A DNA stretch of 64,000 bases from Bacteroidota bacterium (GTDB lineage Bacteria > Bacteroidota > Bacteroidia > B-17B0 > Aurantibacillaceae), in assembly GCA_016702705.1 (NCBI GenBank), contig JADJDM010000008.1, positions 62,001 through 126,000 on the forward strand, read 5' to 3'. The notes beneath the pieces are model-generated. The model was not told where the DNA came from, searched no databases, and saw nothing but the letters and a program-made list of their open reading frames with translations. Positions 17,207-25,559 of the stretch are shown in pieces. Within the stretch, counting starts at the first letter, position 1. The number at the start of each line of letters is the position of its first letter. Position numbers and translations under genes: made by a program.

Positions 17207-19663
17207 ATGTTGATAGCTAGGAGATCCAAGAAACTAATTATTTTAAGTGTATTTGCAATCGCTTGCATTGCTTTTACTATTTCTTGTTCCAACGAGCAAC
17301 CAAAAACTGAAAACAAAAATATAAATAGTAAGATTGTTCTTTCGCCAGATATTGATGAATTGCTAAAAGACACCACAAAAGTAACTCCTATTGTAGATAG
17401 TCTTAAAAAAGAGTTCTTTGTTTCAAATGATTCGATGAGATTAGACATTCTTGCGCAGTTATCTGAAAACTGGAGAGCTTTCTCACTTCCATTGGCACAG
17501 GAACTCCTAAGTCAAAGTAAAAAAAATCAAAGCACTTATACAGAAGCCTTAGCTTATTGTAAATTTGGGATATACTATTATCGCGCCTATAAAATTGACT
17601 CTGCAAATTATTTTCTAGAGAAAGCTAGTTCTATTGGCGTTTCAAAAAACTTAAAAGCTATACAATCAGAATCGATTGCATGGCAAGGAGAAGTTCAGAG
17701 AAGACTTGGCAATAAAGACACCGCCATTATTTTACAAAAGAATGCTCAAGAAATTGCACGAACAATTAAAAACAAAAAAATTGAAGCTTTTAGTTTAATG
17801 GCGCAGGGTGAAGCTTACCGTGACCTATTCGAATTTGACAAGGCATTTGAGTGTTACAACAAATGCATCACAATTGCTCAAGAAATCGGAGACACTTACA
17901 AAATCATTATTTGCTATAATAGTATTGGTGATATTAACCGAGTGAAAGGAAATTACGTTAAAGCACTCGAGTATTTCAATAAATCCATGAATCTTGCTAA
18001 AAGCACTGGAAACAAAAGACCATTGGCTTATAGCTTAAATACATTAGGAGACATTTACAGTGCCCAAAAAGAATTTAGTAAAGCCTTAAAATTTTATGAA
18101 GAAGCGATTAAAATTGCAAATGAAATAGAGGATAAACTCCGTGTTTCGAACTTATATAATAGCATGGGTTTAACTCATGAACTGCTCAAAAATAAAGACA
18201 TGGCTATTGAATTTTACAATCGTTCAATTAAAATATCAGAAGAGATTGGTAACACAGATAACATCGCACTTTCATATAGTAGAATTGGGTCGATGAAATA
18301 CGATGATAAAAAGGTAAATGAGGCAATCGAATATTTTCAAAAAGCCTACAAACTATCTGAAGAAACAGGAAATGCTGGACAAATGTGTGATGACCTTCGC
18401 GATATGGGTCAGTGTTATTTTGATATTAAAGATTATAATAAAGCTAAAAATGTTGCCGAAAAAAGTTTAGCAATTGCACAAGAAACCGAACTTTTAGAAA
18501 ACATTAAAACTTCTGCCTTTTTATTATATAAAATAAATTCAGAACTAAACAATCCTAATCAAGCCTTAAAAATGCTTTCTTTATTTATCGAATCAAAAGA
18601 TTCGCTAAGCAACGAAGAACAAGTTAAAAAATTCGCTGCAGTTGAATACGAGGCGAAAGAAGAAGGATTAAAAGCGGAACAAGAAGCAAAAGAAAAAACA
18701 TACAAAGCAGAGCGTGCGCGTGAAGAAGAAGAATTAAAAAGACAAAAAACAATTCGTTACGCATTTACCATTGGTTTTGTATTGGTATTAGTATTAGTTG
18801 TTGTTGTTTACAGAAACTTACGTGAGAACAAAAAGAAAAATGCAATTATCTTAGAACAAAAGAAAGAAGTTGAACACGCAAAAGAATTAGTTGAAGAAAA
18901 ACACAAAGAAATTACTGACAGTATAAATTATGCTGAGCGAATACAACGAACCTTCTTGGCAACAGAAGAAAGCTTAAATAATAATTTAAAAGATTACTTT
19001 ATTTACTTCCAACCAAAGGATGTTGTTTCGGGAGATTTTTATTGGTCGTATAAGTTAGCCGATGGGAATTTTTTAATGGCTACTGCAGATAGCACAGGGC
19101 ATGGAGTTCCAGGTTCTATTATGAGTTTACTAAATATTACTAGTTTAGAAAAAGCTTGCGAGCATTACACTGAACCTGCTGATATTTTAAACCATACGCG
19201 CGCAACAATTATTGAACGATTAAAAAAAGATGGAAGCGCAGAAGGCGGAAAAGATGGAATGGACTGTAGTTTGATAAGTTTTAATTTTAGTAATAACACT
19301 ATTAAATATTCCACAGCAAACAACCCAATTTGGATTGCTCAAGAAAACGGAACAAAATTATTGGAATTAAAACCAGACAAAATGCCTGTTGGTAAGCACG
19401 ATAAAGACAAAGAACCATTCACGCAAAACACTGTTCAACTAAATAAAGGCGACGTGGTGTACTCACTCACAGATGGATTACCTGATCAATTTGGCGGAAC
19501 TACTGGAAAAAAATTCATGTCGAAAAGATTAAAGGAACTACTACTTTCTATTTCACAAGAACCTATGAAAGAACAAGGTGAAAAAATTAAAGTAATCTTA
19601 AATGAGTGGAAAGGTAATTTAGAGCAGGTAGATGATATTACTCTTATTGGTGTAAGGATATAA
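17207..19663 (+). CDS. TPR lipoprotein-anchored SpoIIE-type PP2C phosphatase
   Basis: 818 residues: a lipobox (IAFTISC) at about residue 27, about eight tetratricopeptide repeats to residue 460, a charged coiled coil, one membrane helix (TIGFVLVLVLVVVVY), a second coiled coil with the ITDSINYAERIQ segment common in Bacteroidota SpoIIE proteins, and a C-terminal SpoIIE/PP2C serine phosphatase domain. The phosphatase motifs are present: FQPKDVVSGDFYW, ATADSTGHGVPG, GKDGMDCSL and YSLTDGLPDQFGG. This predicts an envelope sensor with a cytoplasmic phosphatase, probably acting on an anti-sigma-antagonist type partner, which I do not see nearby. The lipobox and the membrane helix both occur, so a signal-anchor alternative is possible. 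Confidence 0.85.
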   Translation: MLIARRSKKLIILSVFAIACIAFTISCSNEQPKTENKNINSKIVLSPDIDELLKDTTKVTPIVDSLKKEFFVSNDSMRLDILAQLSENWRAFSLPLAQELLSQSKKNQSTYTEALAYCKFGIYYYRAYKIDSANYFLEKASSIGVSKNLKAIQSESIAWQGEVQRRLGNKDTAIILQKNAQEIARTIKNKKIEAFSLMAQGEAYRDLFEFDKAFECYNKCITIAQEIGDTYKIIICYNSIGDINRVKGNYVKALEYFNKSMNLAKSTGNKRPLAYSLNTLGDIYSAQKEFSKALKFYEEAIKIANEIEDKLRVSNLYNSMGLTHELLKNKDMAIEFYNRSIKISEEIGNTDNIALSYSRIGSMKYDDKKVNEAIEYFQKAYKLSEETGNAGQMCDDLRDMGQCYFDIKDYNKAKNVAEKSLAIAQETELLENIKTSAFLLYKINSELNNPNQALKMLSLFIESKDSLSNEEQVKKFAAVEYEAKEEGLKAEQEAKEKTYKAERAREEEELKRQKTIRYAFTIGFVLVLVLVVVVYRNLRENKKKNAIILEQKKEVEHAKELVEEKHKEITDSINYAERIQRTFLATEESLNNNLKDYFIYFQPKDVVSGDFYWSYKLADGNFLMATADSTGHGVPGSIMSLLNITSLEKACEHYTEPADILNHTRATIIERLKKDGSAEGGKDGMDCSLISFNFSNNTIKYSTANNPIWIAQENGTKLLELKPDKMPVGKHDKDKEPFTQNTVQLNKGDVVYSLTDGLPDQFGGTTGKKFMSKRLKELLLSISQEPMKEQGEKIKVILNEWKGNLEQVDDITLIGVRI

Positions 19664-19670
19664 AAAATCC

Positions 19671-19713
19671 CCTTCACTTCGACAAGCTCAGTATGAACTT
19701 CAGCTCAGGAGGA
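19671..19713. repeat. TTCGACAAGCTCAG-type dispersed repeat
   Basis: The spacer after the phosphatase gene contains CTTCGACAAGCTCAGTATGA and a partial second copy, CAGCTCAGGAGG. TTCGACAAGCTCAG-type elements are widespread intergenic repeats in environmental bacterial genomes. No coding frame is present. Confidence 0.5.
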
Positions 19714-19736
19714 CTTTTAAATCAAACTGAATAAGC

Positions 19737-20971
19737 TTATTTAAAACTATCCAATGTATCTTTAATAATCTTAACGCATTCTAAAATTTGTTCTTCAGAA
19801 ATAACCAATGGCGGTGCAAAACGAATAATGTCACCATGTGTAGGCTTAGCTAATAAACCATTATCAGCAAGTTTTAAGCAAACATCCCAAGCAGTTTTGC
19901 CATTCATTTCTTTTATAACAATAGCGCTTAACAAACCTTTACCTCTAACAACAGCAAGCATTGGGTGATTAATTGCTTTTAATTCTGTTCTTAAAATATT
20001 TCCTAAGTATTCAGCGCGCTCAGCTAATTTTTCATCTTTACAACTTCTAAAGCTGCAACTGCAACTGCGCAAGCCAATGGATTTCCACCGTAAGTAGAAC
20101 CATGTTGCCCCGGTTTAATACATAACATAATTTCATCATTAGCTAACACAGCTGATACAGGGTACATTCCACCTGAAAGTGCTTTACCTAAAATTAAAAT
20201 ATCAGCATGTACATTTTCCCAATCGCAAGCAAGTAAACGGCCTGTACGTGCAATACCTGTTTGAATTTCATCTGCAATAAAAAGTACATTATTCTTTTTG
20301 CAAATATCAAAAGCTCCTTTTAAATATCCTTCATCTGGAACCATTACACCTGCTTCACCTTGAATAGGCTCAACTAAGAAAGCTGCTACATTTTTATCTT
20401 GCGCAGCTTTTTCTAATGCAGCTAAATCATTGTATGCAATAACTTCATAACCTGTATTAAAGGGTCCGAAATTTTTACGCGCATCTTCATCGATGCTAAA
20501 AGAAATAATATTGATTGTGCGCCCGTGAAAATTATTAGCACACACTAAAATTTTAGCTTGATTTTCAGCGACACCTTTTTTCTCGTATGCCCATTTACGC
20601 GCTAGCTTCAAAGCTGTTTCAACAGCTTCTGCACCAGAGTTCATTGGAAGAACTTTGTCGTAATTAAAATAATCACAAATATATTTTTCGTAAGCACCTA
20701 ACTTATCGTTATGAAATGCACGCGATGTTAAAGCAAGCTTTTGCGCTTGTTCAACTAAAGCCTTTACGATTTTTGGGTGACAATGACCTTGGTTAACTGC
20801 ACTATATGCCGAAAGAAAATCGTAATACTTTTTTCCTTCTACATCCCATACAACTGCACCTTCACCTTTATCTAAAACAACAGGTAGTGGATGATAATTA
20901 TGCGCACCAAATTTTTCTTCTAATTCAATTAACTCCTGAGAGCGAGTTTTATTTTCTGTCATTGCCAACAT
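19737..20971 (-). pseudogene. rocD: Ornithine-oxo-acid aminotransferase, single frameshift
   Basis: PLP-dependent class III aminotransferase that turns ornithine and 2-oxoglutarate into glutamate semialdehyde and glutamate (arginine/proline metabolism). The N-terminal frame shows FGAHNYHPLPVVLDKGEGAVVWDVEGK, NSGAEAVETALKLARKW, FIADEIQTGIARTG and the lysine region LILGKALSGGMYPVSAVL. It runs out near 20035 in ALEVVKMKN. The C-terminal frame resumes with KDEKLAERAEYLGNILR. One extra A in GTAAAGATGAAAAATTAG gives ALEVVKDEKLAERAEYLG and a protein of about 411 residues, the normal size. A homopolymer error is the likely explanation. The start could be ATG 20971 or the ATG three codons later. Confidence 0.9.
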
Positions 20972-20989
20972 GATTTCGATTTTATCTTA

Positions 20990-20997
20990 CAAAAATA
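20990..20997 (-). promoter_or_regulatory. Candidate -7 box upstream of rocD
   Basis: TATTTTTG on the minus strand, 18 bases before the start codon, fits TAnnTTTG. No convincing -33 element. Confidence 0.3.
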
Positions 20998-21079
20998 AGG
21001 TAAAAAAGGCGAATTTACCTAATCATTTAGGGGAAATCACTCAACAAAACATTCACTAAAAGTGCGGTTTGCCTAATGT

Positions 21080-21553
21080 TTAATTCAAATAACGTCTTAA
21101 AACCCACGCAATTGTTTCGTGTTGTCCCATCAGTCCTGTAAGGAAATCAGCGGTTCCAGCATCTTTGTTTTTATCCATGCTTGTATTAACGTCATTACGT
21201 AATTCAGCAATAATCCATTCATGATCGTGCAATAATTCTTTAATTACATCCTTTTTTGAAGCATACACATTTGGACTTTCATTTAAGGTGCTTAACGAAG
21301 AAAATTCTTTCATTGTACCAATTGTGTTATGACCTAATTTACCAATACGTTCGGCAACCAAATCAATTGATTCTTCTAGCTGCTTGTAATGATCTTCAAA
21401 TAATTTATGTAGTTCCATAAAACTTTCGCCGCTCACATTCCAATGCGCTTTTCTAGTTTTAACATATAACATCATTTCATTTGATAAAACTATAGACAAA
21501 ATACTTGCCCCGTCTTTTAAATGCTTTTGAGAAATTCCAATATTTGTTTTCAT
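21080..21553 (-). CDS. dps: Dps-family ferritin-like DNA-protection protein
   Basis: 157 residues. Dps dodecamers oxidise and store iron and shield DNA under oxidative or starvation stress. The ferroxidase region is recognisable: the KTRKAHWNVSGESFMELHKLFEDHYKQLEESIDLVAERI segment supplies the inter-subunit His, Asp and Glu ligands. The gene starts 5 bases after the AI-2E-family gene and is last in a run of minus-strand genes that begins at 25202 and carries no strong terminator, so it probably belongs to that stress operon. Confidence 0.92.
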   Translation of the reverse strand: MKTNIGISQKHLKDGASILSIVLSNEMMLYVKTRKAHWNVSGESFMELHKLFEDHYKQLEESIDLVAERIGKLGHNTIGTMKEFSSLSTLNESPNVYASKKDVIKELLHDHEWIIAELRNDVNTSMDKNKDAGTADFLTGLMGQHETIAWVLRRYLN

Positions 21554-21558
21554 GGCTA

Positions 21559-22662
21559 TTATTTAATTATTTTTAATTTGGTCAAGATTGATTTTTTGGA
21601 GTTAGCTGGAATAATATTTCCCAATAGTGCTCCCCAAGGTTTTAAGGATTCGATGTTGTCGAAAATAATTTTTATGATGGCCATTATCGGAATTGATAAA
21701 ATCATTCCAGGAATTCCCCACAATGAGCCGCCAATAATAACTCCTATCATAGTAACTAATGAATTTATACTTACTTTATTCCCAACTATTTTTGGAACGA
21801 TAATATTGTTATCAATAAATTGAACAACAATATTTACAATAATAATTCCTAGTATAAGATAAACATCTGTTGAGTTGCCAAGAGTCGCAAAAATTGCAAT
21901 ACTACCTGCAACCAAAATACCTATGTATGGAATTAAATTTAAGAGCGCCGTTATTGCACCAAGTAAAATAGCGTAATGTATCCCAAGTATCAAAAAACCA
22001 CTTGTAGTAAGGATTCCAACGATCCCCATTTCGATAAATATGCCTACAATATAACTTTTAATTACTGACTTGATTTTGCTTAGTACTTCAACAAGTATGT
22101 CTTCATTTTTATAACGAACCATTTGATATAAAAAAGTAATAAATAAATTTCTATATAAAAGAATTAAAAAGCAATAGATAGGAATAAGAACAATACTTAA
22201 GGCAGTATCTGTAAATGAACTCAGTGTATTGCCCATAAATTGGCTATCACCATTCATGCTTTTTTGAGCAACCTGTTGCATGTAATTATCTTGCTTATTG
22301 TAACTTAAATTGTATTTGTTTTTAACCCAATGCTGAGCGCTTTCATAATGTATTAAAAGGTTTTTCTTAATCTGAATCCAATCATTCGTCATGTCGGATA
22401 TTTGCCAGGAAATTAAAAGCACGACGACTGTAATCACAGCAAAAAATAATATAACGGAAACAATAGCTGCCAATCCGTGAGTAAACCTTAATTTTAAATT
22501 TAAAAAAGAAGCTACCGGGCTTAGAATAATAGCGAAAAGTAAAGCTAATACAAGTGGTATAAAAATGTTTTGGCCTATATATAAAATAGCAATGATTATA
22601 CTTAAACTAACAAGTACAACCGTGAATTTTATTAAAGAAGAGGTTTTTGCGCTTATATCCAT
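21559..22662 (-). CDS. AI-2E family transporter (PF01594)
   Basis: 367 residues with about eight membrane helices and the pattern of the AI-2 exporter/UPF0118 family, including IGIFIEMGIVGILTTSGFLILGIHYAILLGAITALLNLIPYIG and the conserved GSLWGIPGMILSIPIMAIIKII near the C-terminus. Family members have been linked to autoinducer-2 export and to Na+(Li+)/H+ antiport, so the substrate is open. Its ATG overlaps the stop of the upstream gene (TAATG), a sign of translational coupling within the stress operon. Confidence 0.85.
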   Translation of the reverse strand: MDISAKTSSLIKFTVVLVSLSIIIAILYIGQNIFIPLVLALLFAIILSPVASFLNLKLRFTHGLAAIVSVILFFAVITVVVLLISWQISDMTNDWIQIKKNLLIHYESAQHWVKNKYNLSYNKQDNYMQQVAQKSMNGDSQFMGNTLSSFTDTALSIVLIPIYCFLILLYRNLFITFLYQMVRYKNEDILVEVLSKIKSVIKSYIVGIFIEMGIVGILTTSGFLILGIHYAILLGAITALLNLIPYIGILVAGSIAIFATLGNSTDVYLILGIIIVNIVVQFIDNNIIVPKIVGNKVSINSLVTMIGVIIGGSLWGIPGMILSIPIMAIIKIIFDNIESLKPWGALLGNIIPANSKKSILTKLKIIK

Positions 22663-23057
22663 TATGATTCTTTATTTTCGACTGTTTTTTTAATTATTTT
22701 ATTCATAATCATAGCTCCTACCATTTTTATTTCATCTGCGTTCTTCACAACTTTGTTTGTTACGAGAAACTTTATTGCTGCACCCATGATTTTTGTTATT
22801 GGATTATGCGATTTCCCTACAATAATTTTTTCAGCTACCATTCCGCTAGTAATACCAAGTGTTGCGTTAACTAATGAAGTTTTTACTTCTGGACTAGAAA
22901 AAATATTTTTAAATGTTTTTTTAATTAAATTGATTGGCGTTAAGCCATCTTGTGTTATTTTTAATTGCTCTCTTAACAAAATCAAATCTGCATCTCGCAA
23001 ACTCTCCATTCGCTCAATTTCAATTCGTAATTCGTTTACTGTTGTGATTTTTTGCAT
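22662..23057 (-). CDS. Conserved hypothetical protein of the stress operon
   Basis: 131 residues with an N-terminal helical part (ELRIEIERMESLRDADLILLREQLK) and a C-terminal half with glycine-containing hydrophobic stretches (LVNATLGITSGMVAEKIIVG, KIMGAAIKFLVTNKVV) that could associate with membrane. I do not recognise a family with confidence. It overlaps the upstream holin-like gene by 22 bases and the downstream AI-2E-family gene by one codon, so all three are surely cotranscribed. Confidence 0.55.
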   Translation of the reverse strand: MQKITTVNELRIEIERMESLRDADLILLREQLKITQDGLTPINLIKKTFKNIFSSPEVKTSLVNATLGITSGMVAEKIIVGKSHNPITKIMGAAIKFLVTNKVVKNADEIKMVGAMIMNKIIKKTVENKES

Positions 23058-23428
23058 AATGCGGTTGTTAATGATGTAATAATAGAGTTACTTATATTCA
23101 TTTTTATTTTTTTACGAAATAAAAGAAGTATGATTGCCAATAATACATAGAAGCCAGTAACTGAAAGAAAACCAAAATAAGTTTTACCTAACAAATCACC
23201 TATCCAAAGAGCTGCTGCTATATTCAAAGATAAAATCCCTAATAAAAGGAAAATTGATATTACCAATTGAAAAATAAATTTCGAAAGAAAATCCGAAGAT
23301 CTATCAACAGCTTTTAATTTGATTAGTTCGACACTTGTTTTACCATATTCCTTAACCCTGTCGAACAAGGGTTCTATTAAATTTTCACTTGCGTCCATCT
23401 TATTTTTTATTGATAAATCGTTACCCAT
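23036..23428 (-). CDS. Phage-holin/YqjE-like small membrane protein
   Basis: 130 residues with a charged N-terminus, then two hydrophobic helices (FQLVISIFLLLGILSLNIAAALWIG and YFGFLSVTGFYVLLAIILLLF) and a short basic loop. This is the shape of the holin-X/YqjE (DUF1469-like) family often encoded beside YtxH and CsbD stress proteins. The assignment rests on topology and neighbours rather than a diagnostic motif. Confidence 0.55.
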   Translation of the reverse strand: MGNDLSIKNKMDASENLIEPLFDRVKEYGKTSVELIKLKAVDRSSDFLSKFIFQLVISIFLLLGILSLNIAAALWIGDLLGKTYFGFLSVTGFYVLLAIILLLFRKKIKMNISNSIITSLTTALCKKSQQ

Positions 23429-23450
23429 TCTTTTATTAATAAAACGTTAG

Positions 23451-23545
23451 CCGAGATTTTTGTGTAAACACATCTGTCTCGACTACGTTTTACCTGAAAC
23501 TAACTAAACTATCTTAATCGAGAATCCTTCTTTAAAAGAATTCTC
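23451..23545 (-). other. Two hairpins between ytxH-like and holin-like genes
   Basis: The 129-base spacer holds two inverted repeats: CGAGA...TCTCG around TGTGTTTACACA (23452-23481), and GAGAAT...ATTCTC (23520-23545) just after the YtxH stop codon. Neither has a strong U-run on the minus strand, so they may be RNA processing or partial termination sites. I see no promoter of the island type here. Confidence 0.35.
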
Positions 23546-23557
23546 CTTTATTATGTA

Positions 23558-23782
23558 TTAGCTAACCTTTTCTTTCAATGCTTCGAATTCGCTTTTTGCT
23601 TCTTCAAACATAGTATTGAACTTTTCTTTTAACGCATCTTTAAAATCATCTGTTTTACCAACAATTTTTTTACGTGTTTCACTTCCTTTATCAGGAGCAA
23701 AAAGAATTCCTAATATGCCACCTATAGCAGCACCTACTACTAATGCACCAATAATCTTACCTGTGTTGTTTGAGTTTTCCAT
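23558..23782 (-). CDS. YtxH domain protein
   Basis: 74 residues with one glycine-rich membrane segment (IIGALVVGAAIGGILGILFAPDKGSETRKKI), the hallmark of YtxH/gas-vesicle-like stress proteins, followed by an amphipathic helix (DDFKDALKEKFNTMFEEAKSEFEALKEKV). YtxH proteins are general-stress proteins in Bacillus. It is likely an inner-membrane anchored coiled coil. It sits in the same minus-strand operon as Dps. Confidence 0.85.
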   Translation of the reverse strand: MENSNNTGKIIGALVVGAAIGGILGILFAPDKGSETRKKIVGKTDDFKDALKEKFNTMFEEAKSEFEALKEKVS

Positions 23783-23808
23783 TTTTTGTTTTATTTATTT
23801 TATTATTA

Positions 23809-23961
23809 TTAAATACTTTTTCCTTTTATAAGACGAAGAATTATTGCGATGACAGCTATAACAAGAAGTATGTGAATAATTCCGCCTGCATGAAAGCCAA
23901 TAAATCCAACTGCCCATAAAATAACCAAAATCACTGCTATTGTATAAAGAATATTTCCCAT
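23809..23961 (-). CDS. Lmo0937-family (DUF5670-like) small membrane protein
   Basis: A 50-residue frame (MGNILYTIAVILVILWAVGF...) that is almost entirely two hydrophobic helices separated by FHAGGIIH, ending in RLIKGKSI. The sequence pattern VILVILWAVGFI..GGIIHILLVIAVIAIILRLI matches the lmo0937 family of tiny membrane proteins, often encoded with YtxH and CsbD. The same motif recurs at the C-terminus of the 25560-26147 protein. Start ATG at 23961, stop TAA at 23809. Confidence 0.8.
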   Translation of the reverse strand: MGNILYTIAVILVILWAVGFIGFHAGGIIHILLVIAVIAIILRLIKGKSI

Positions 23962-23967
23962 TTTATT

Positions 23968-24174
23968 TTATTTGTTTTCTTTTTTTGTTTTATCTGACTT
24001 AGTATCTATACCTGTTCTATCAGGATCAACTTCACGTTTTGGCTTATCAAACTTATCTTTTCCATCCTTTTGTGTAGGATCGGAGTTAATATCAGATCCT
24101 GATTTATCAGCATCTTTATCTGAACCTGTGTTATCTGACTTCTTTCCGAAGTTTATAGGATCTATTTCCATCAT
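23968..24174 (-). CDS. Small disordered, highly charged protein
   Basis: 68 residues made of Asp, Lys, Ser and Thr (DNTGSDKDADKSGSDINSD, DRTGIDTKSDKTKKENK), with no hydrophobic segment and no cysteine. It looks intrinsically disordered and hydrophilin-like. Spacing of 6-8 bases to both neighbours places it in the operon and supports it as a real gene. No family recognised. Confidence 0.5.
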   Translation of the reverse strand: MMEIDPINFGKKSDNTGSDKDADKSGSDINSDPTQKDGKDKFDKPKREVDPDRTGIDTKSDKTKKENK

Positions 24175-24182
24175 TTCAAAAC

Positions 24183-24602
24183 TTAGTTTTCGATTAAATG
24201 AAATTCCTTTTTATCTGTTCCATCCATATAATAATACCAAAATTGTTTTTCTTCCAATTTAAGTATGAATAATGTTTGAGAAGACTGATTATTTATACCT
24301 GTCAATTTTATCTCCATATCTTTATTTTGAAATTCCCATTTGCCAGTTCCGTCAAGAACTCCGAAATCGTATGAATAAGCTCCATCTTTTGTATAAGTCT
24401 CTGTATATCCAGTAACTAAAGAAGTATAATCTGTTCCGTTAACTTTGTAGTTGTCAATTTTCCATGAGTTTGAAACACGTTCTGTTCTCGAACGGAAACT
24501 TACTGCTGGTCCATCAGGATATTTTTTACAACTCTGAATGGTTGGCATTGCTAAAGCAATAAATAAAATTGCTAATACCGATAATTTATTCTTTGTTTTC
24601 AT
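24183..24602 (-). CDS. Lipocalin-like lipoprotein
   Basis: 139 residues with a lipobox (TIQSC) after a hydrophobic signal segment, then a short beta-rich domain containing SNSWKIDNYKVNGTD, TYTKDGAYSYDFGVLDGTGKWEF and FWYYYMDGTDKKEFHLIEN. This resembles the lipocalin-like domains of small Bacteroidota lipoproteins, in which a WxxxxY(K)xNG start and a GKWEF strand are usual. Ligand unknown. Confidence 0.6.
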   Translation of the reverse strand: MKTKNKLSVLAILFIALAMPTIQSCKKYPDGPAVSFRSRTERVSNSWKIDNYKVNGTDYTSLVTGYTETYTKDGAYSYDFGVLDGTGKWEFQNKDMEIKLTGINNQSSQTLFILKLEEKQFWYYYMDGTDKKEFHLIEN

Positions 24603-24635
24603 TTTATTATTTGTTTAATTGTTATTTGTTTATTA

Positions 24636-25202
24636 CTAAAAGTGCAGCGCTAAACCAAAAGTTGAAATACCTGAAGATAAATCGAGGAATAAACCTGCCT
24701 TATTATTAAGATGATACTCAGCTCCTAAATGTCCGTCTAAATACAAACTACTTGAGCCACGGTGAACAACTGTTTCGCCATAATATCCACTTTCCCAAAC
24801 TGTTTTTCTATAAGCATATCCCAAAGAACCTGCTAAATAGAAATCCCATTTCGAATTTGCTTTTAAGATTTGATCAAAATAGTAAGTACCTTTTACACCA
24901 ACAGGTATAACTGTTTGGCGGTAACTATAATTACGGTATTGATGATTATCATTTCCCCAATAATTATATCTTTGGTAAGAGTAATAAGTAATGAATGGTG
25001 CCAAGGCAAAATTCTTTGCAACATCAAACTCAAAGTTTGCATGTACAACTGGAATTGTTGAGCCTATGTAACCATAATATCCTACACCCACTCCTGCGTT
25101 TAATGTATTACCGTATTTTTCTGTTGTACTTGTTTCCTGCGCCATTATAGAGCCAGATAGAGCAATTGTCAGAATTAGAATTGTTAGTTTAATTTTTTTC
25201 AT
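24636..25202 (-). CDS. Outer-membrane beta-barrel protein, first gene of the stress operon
   Basis: 188 residues with a signal peptide (ILTIALSGSIMAQ) followed by alternating amphipathic strands rich in Tyr and Gly (GNTLNAGVGVGYYGYIGS, YLAGSLGYAYRKTVW, FLDLSSGISTFGLALHF) and a terminal Phe, as in 8-stranded outer-membrane barrels. It is the first gene behind the island-type promoter at 25232-25297, giving a leader of about 25 bases. Confidence 0.75.
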   Translation of the reverse strand: MKKIKLTILILTIALSGSIMAQETSTTEKYGNTLNAGVGVGYYGYIGSTIPVVHANFEFDVAKNFALAPFITYYSYQRYNYWGNDNHQYRNYSYRQTVIPVGVKGTYYFDQILKANSKWDFYLAGSLGYAYRKTVWESGYYGETVVHRGSSSLYLDGHLGAEYHLNNKAGLFLDLSSGISTFGLALHF

Positions 25203-25231
25203 GTTGTTTTTTTGTGATTAAATTTCTTCGA

Positions 25232-25297
25232 CAAAGGTGAGCTTTACCTGTACCTATTGTGTTACAAAATAAGTCCCAATAGTTACATCATTCACTC
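25232..25297 (-). promoter_or_regulatory. Island-type promoter 1: two 21-bp-spaced half-sites and -7 box
   Basis: Read on the minus strand: GTGAATGATGTAACT (core GTAAC complementary to 25282-25286), then a second GTAACACAAT core (25261-25265) exactly 21 bp on, then 30 bp from that core to TTTG of CACCTTTG (25232-25235). It drives the operon from 25202 towards dps. The same architecture recurs at eight more sites up to 50464. Confidence 0.8.
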
Positions 25298-25301
25298 TTT
25301 T

Positions 25302-25538
25302 CTATTTTTGAATTAATTCCTGCTCCGCTTTATATTTATTAAGTAGTGTACTTAAAGAATCGAGGTAGGTATTCAAATTTTTAAGAGTTATTTCTGGATC
25401 ATTATCTATTGGAATAGTTACTGGCATTTCCTCTATGTACTTGGATAGCTCAGGATATTTATCTTTAATTAGCATCGTTATGCTTAATATATTTGCGTTT
25501 ATCCGTTGCTCCTCTGTATCATTATTCTTGCTTACCAT
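25302..25538 (-). CDS. Small hypothetical protein at the end of the CsbD operon
   Basis: 78 hydrophilic, mostly helical residues (NANILSITMLIKDKYPELSKYIEEMPVTIPIDN, YLDSLSTLLNKYKAEQELIQ). No signal peptide. I do not recognise a family. It follows the 25560 gene by 21 bases on the same strand, so it is probably the last gene of the 27911-25302 operon. Confidence 0.5.
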   Translation of the reverse strand: MVSKNNDTEEQRINANILSITMLIKDKYPELSKYIEEMPVTIPIDNDPEITLKNLNTYLDSLSTLLNKYKAEQELIQK

Positions 25539-25559
25539 ATCAATTTGTTTTATTGAACA

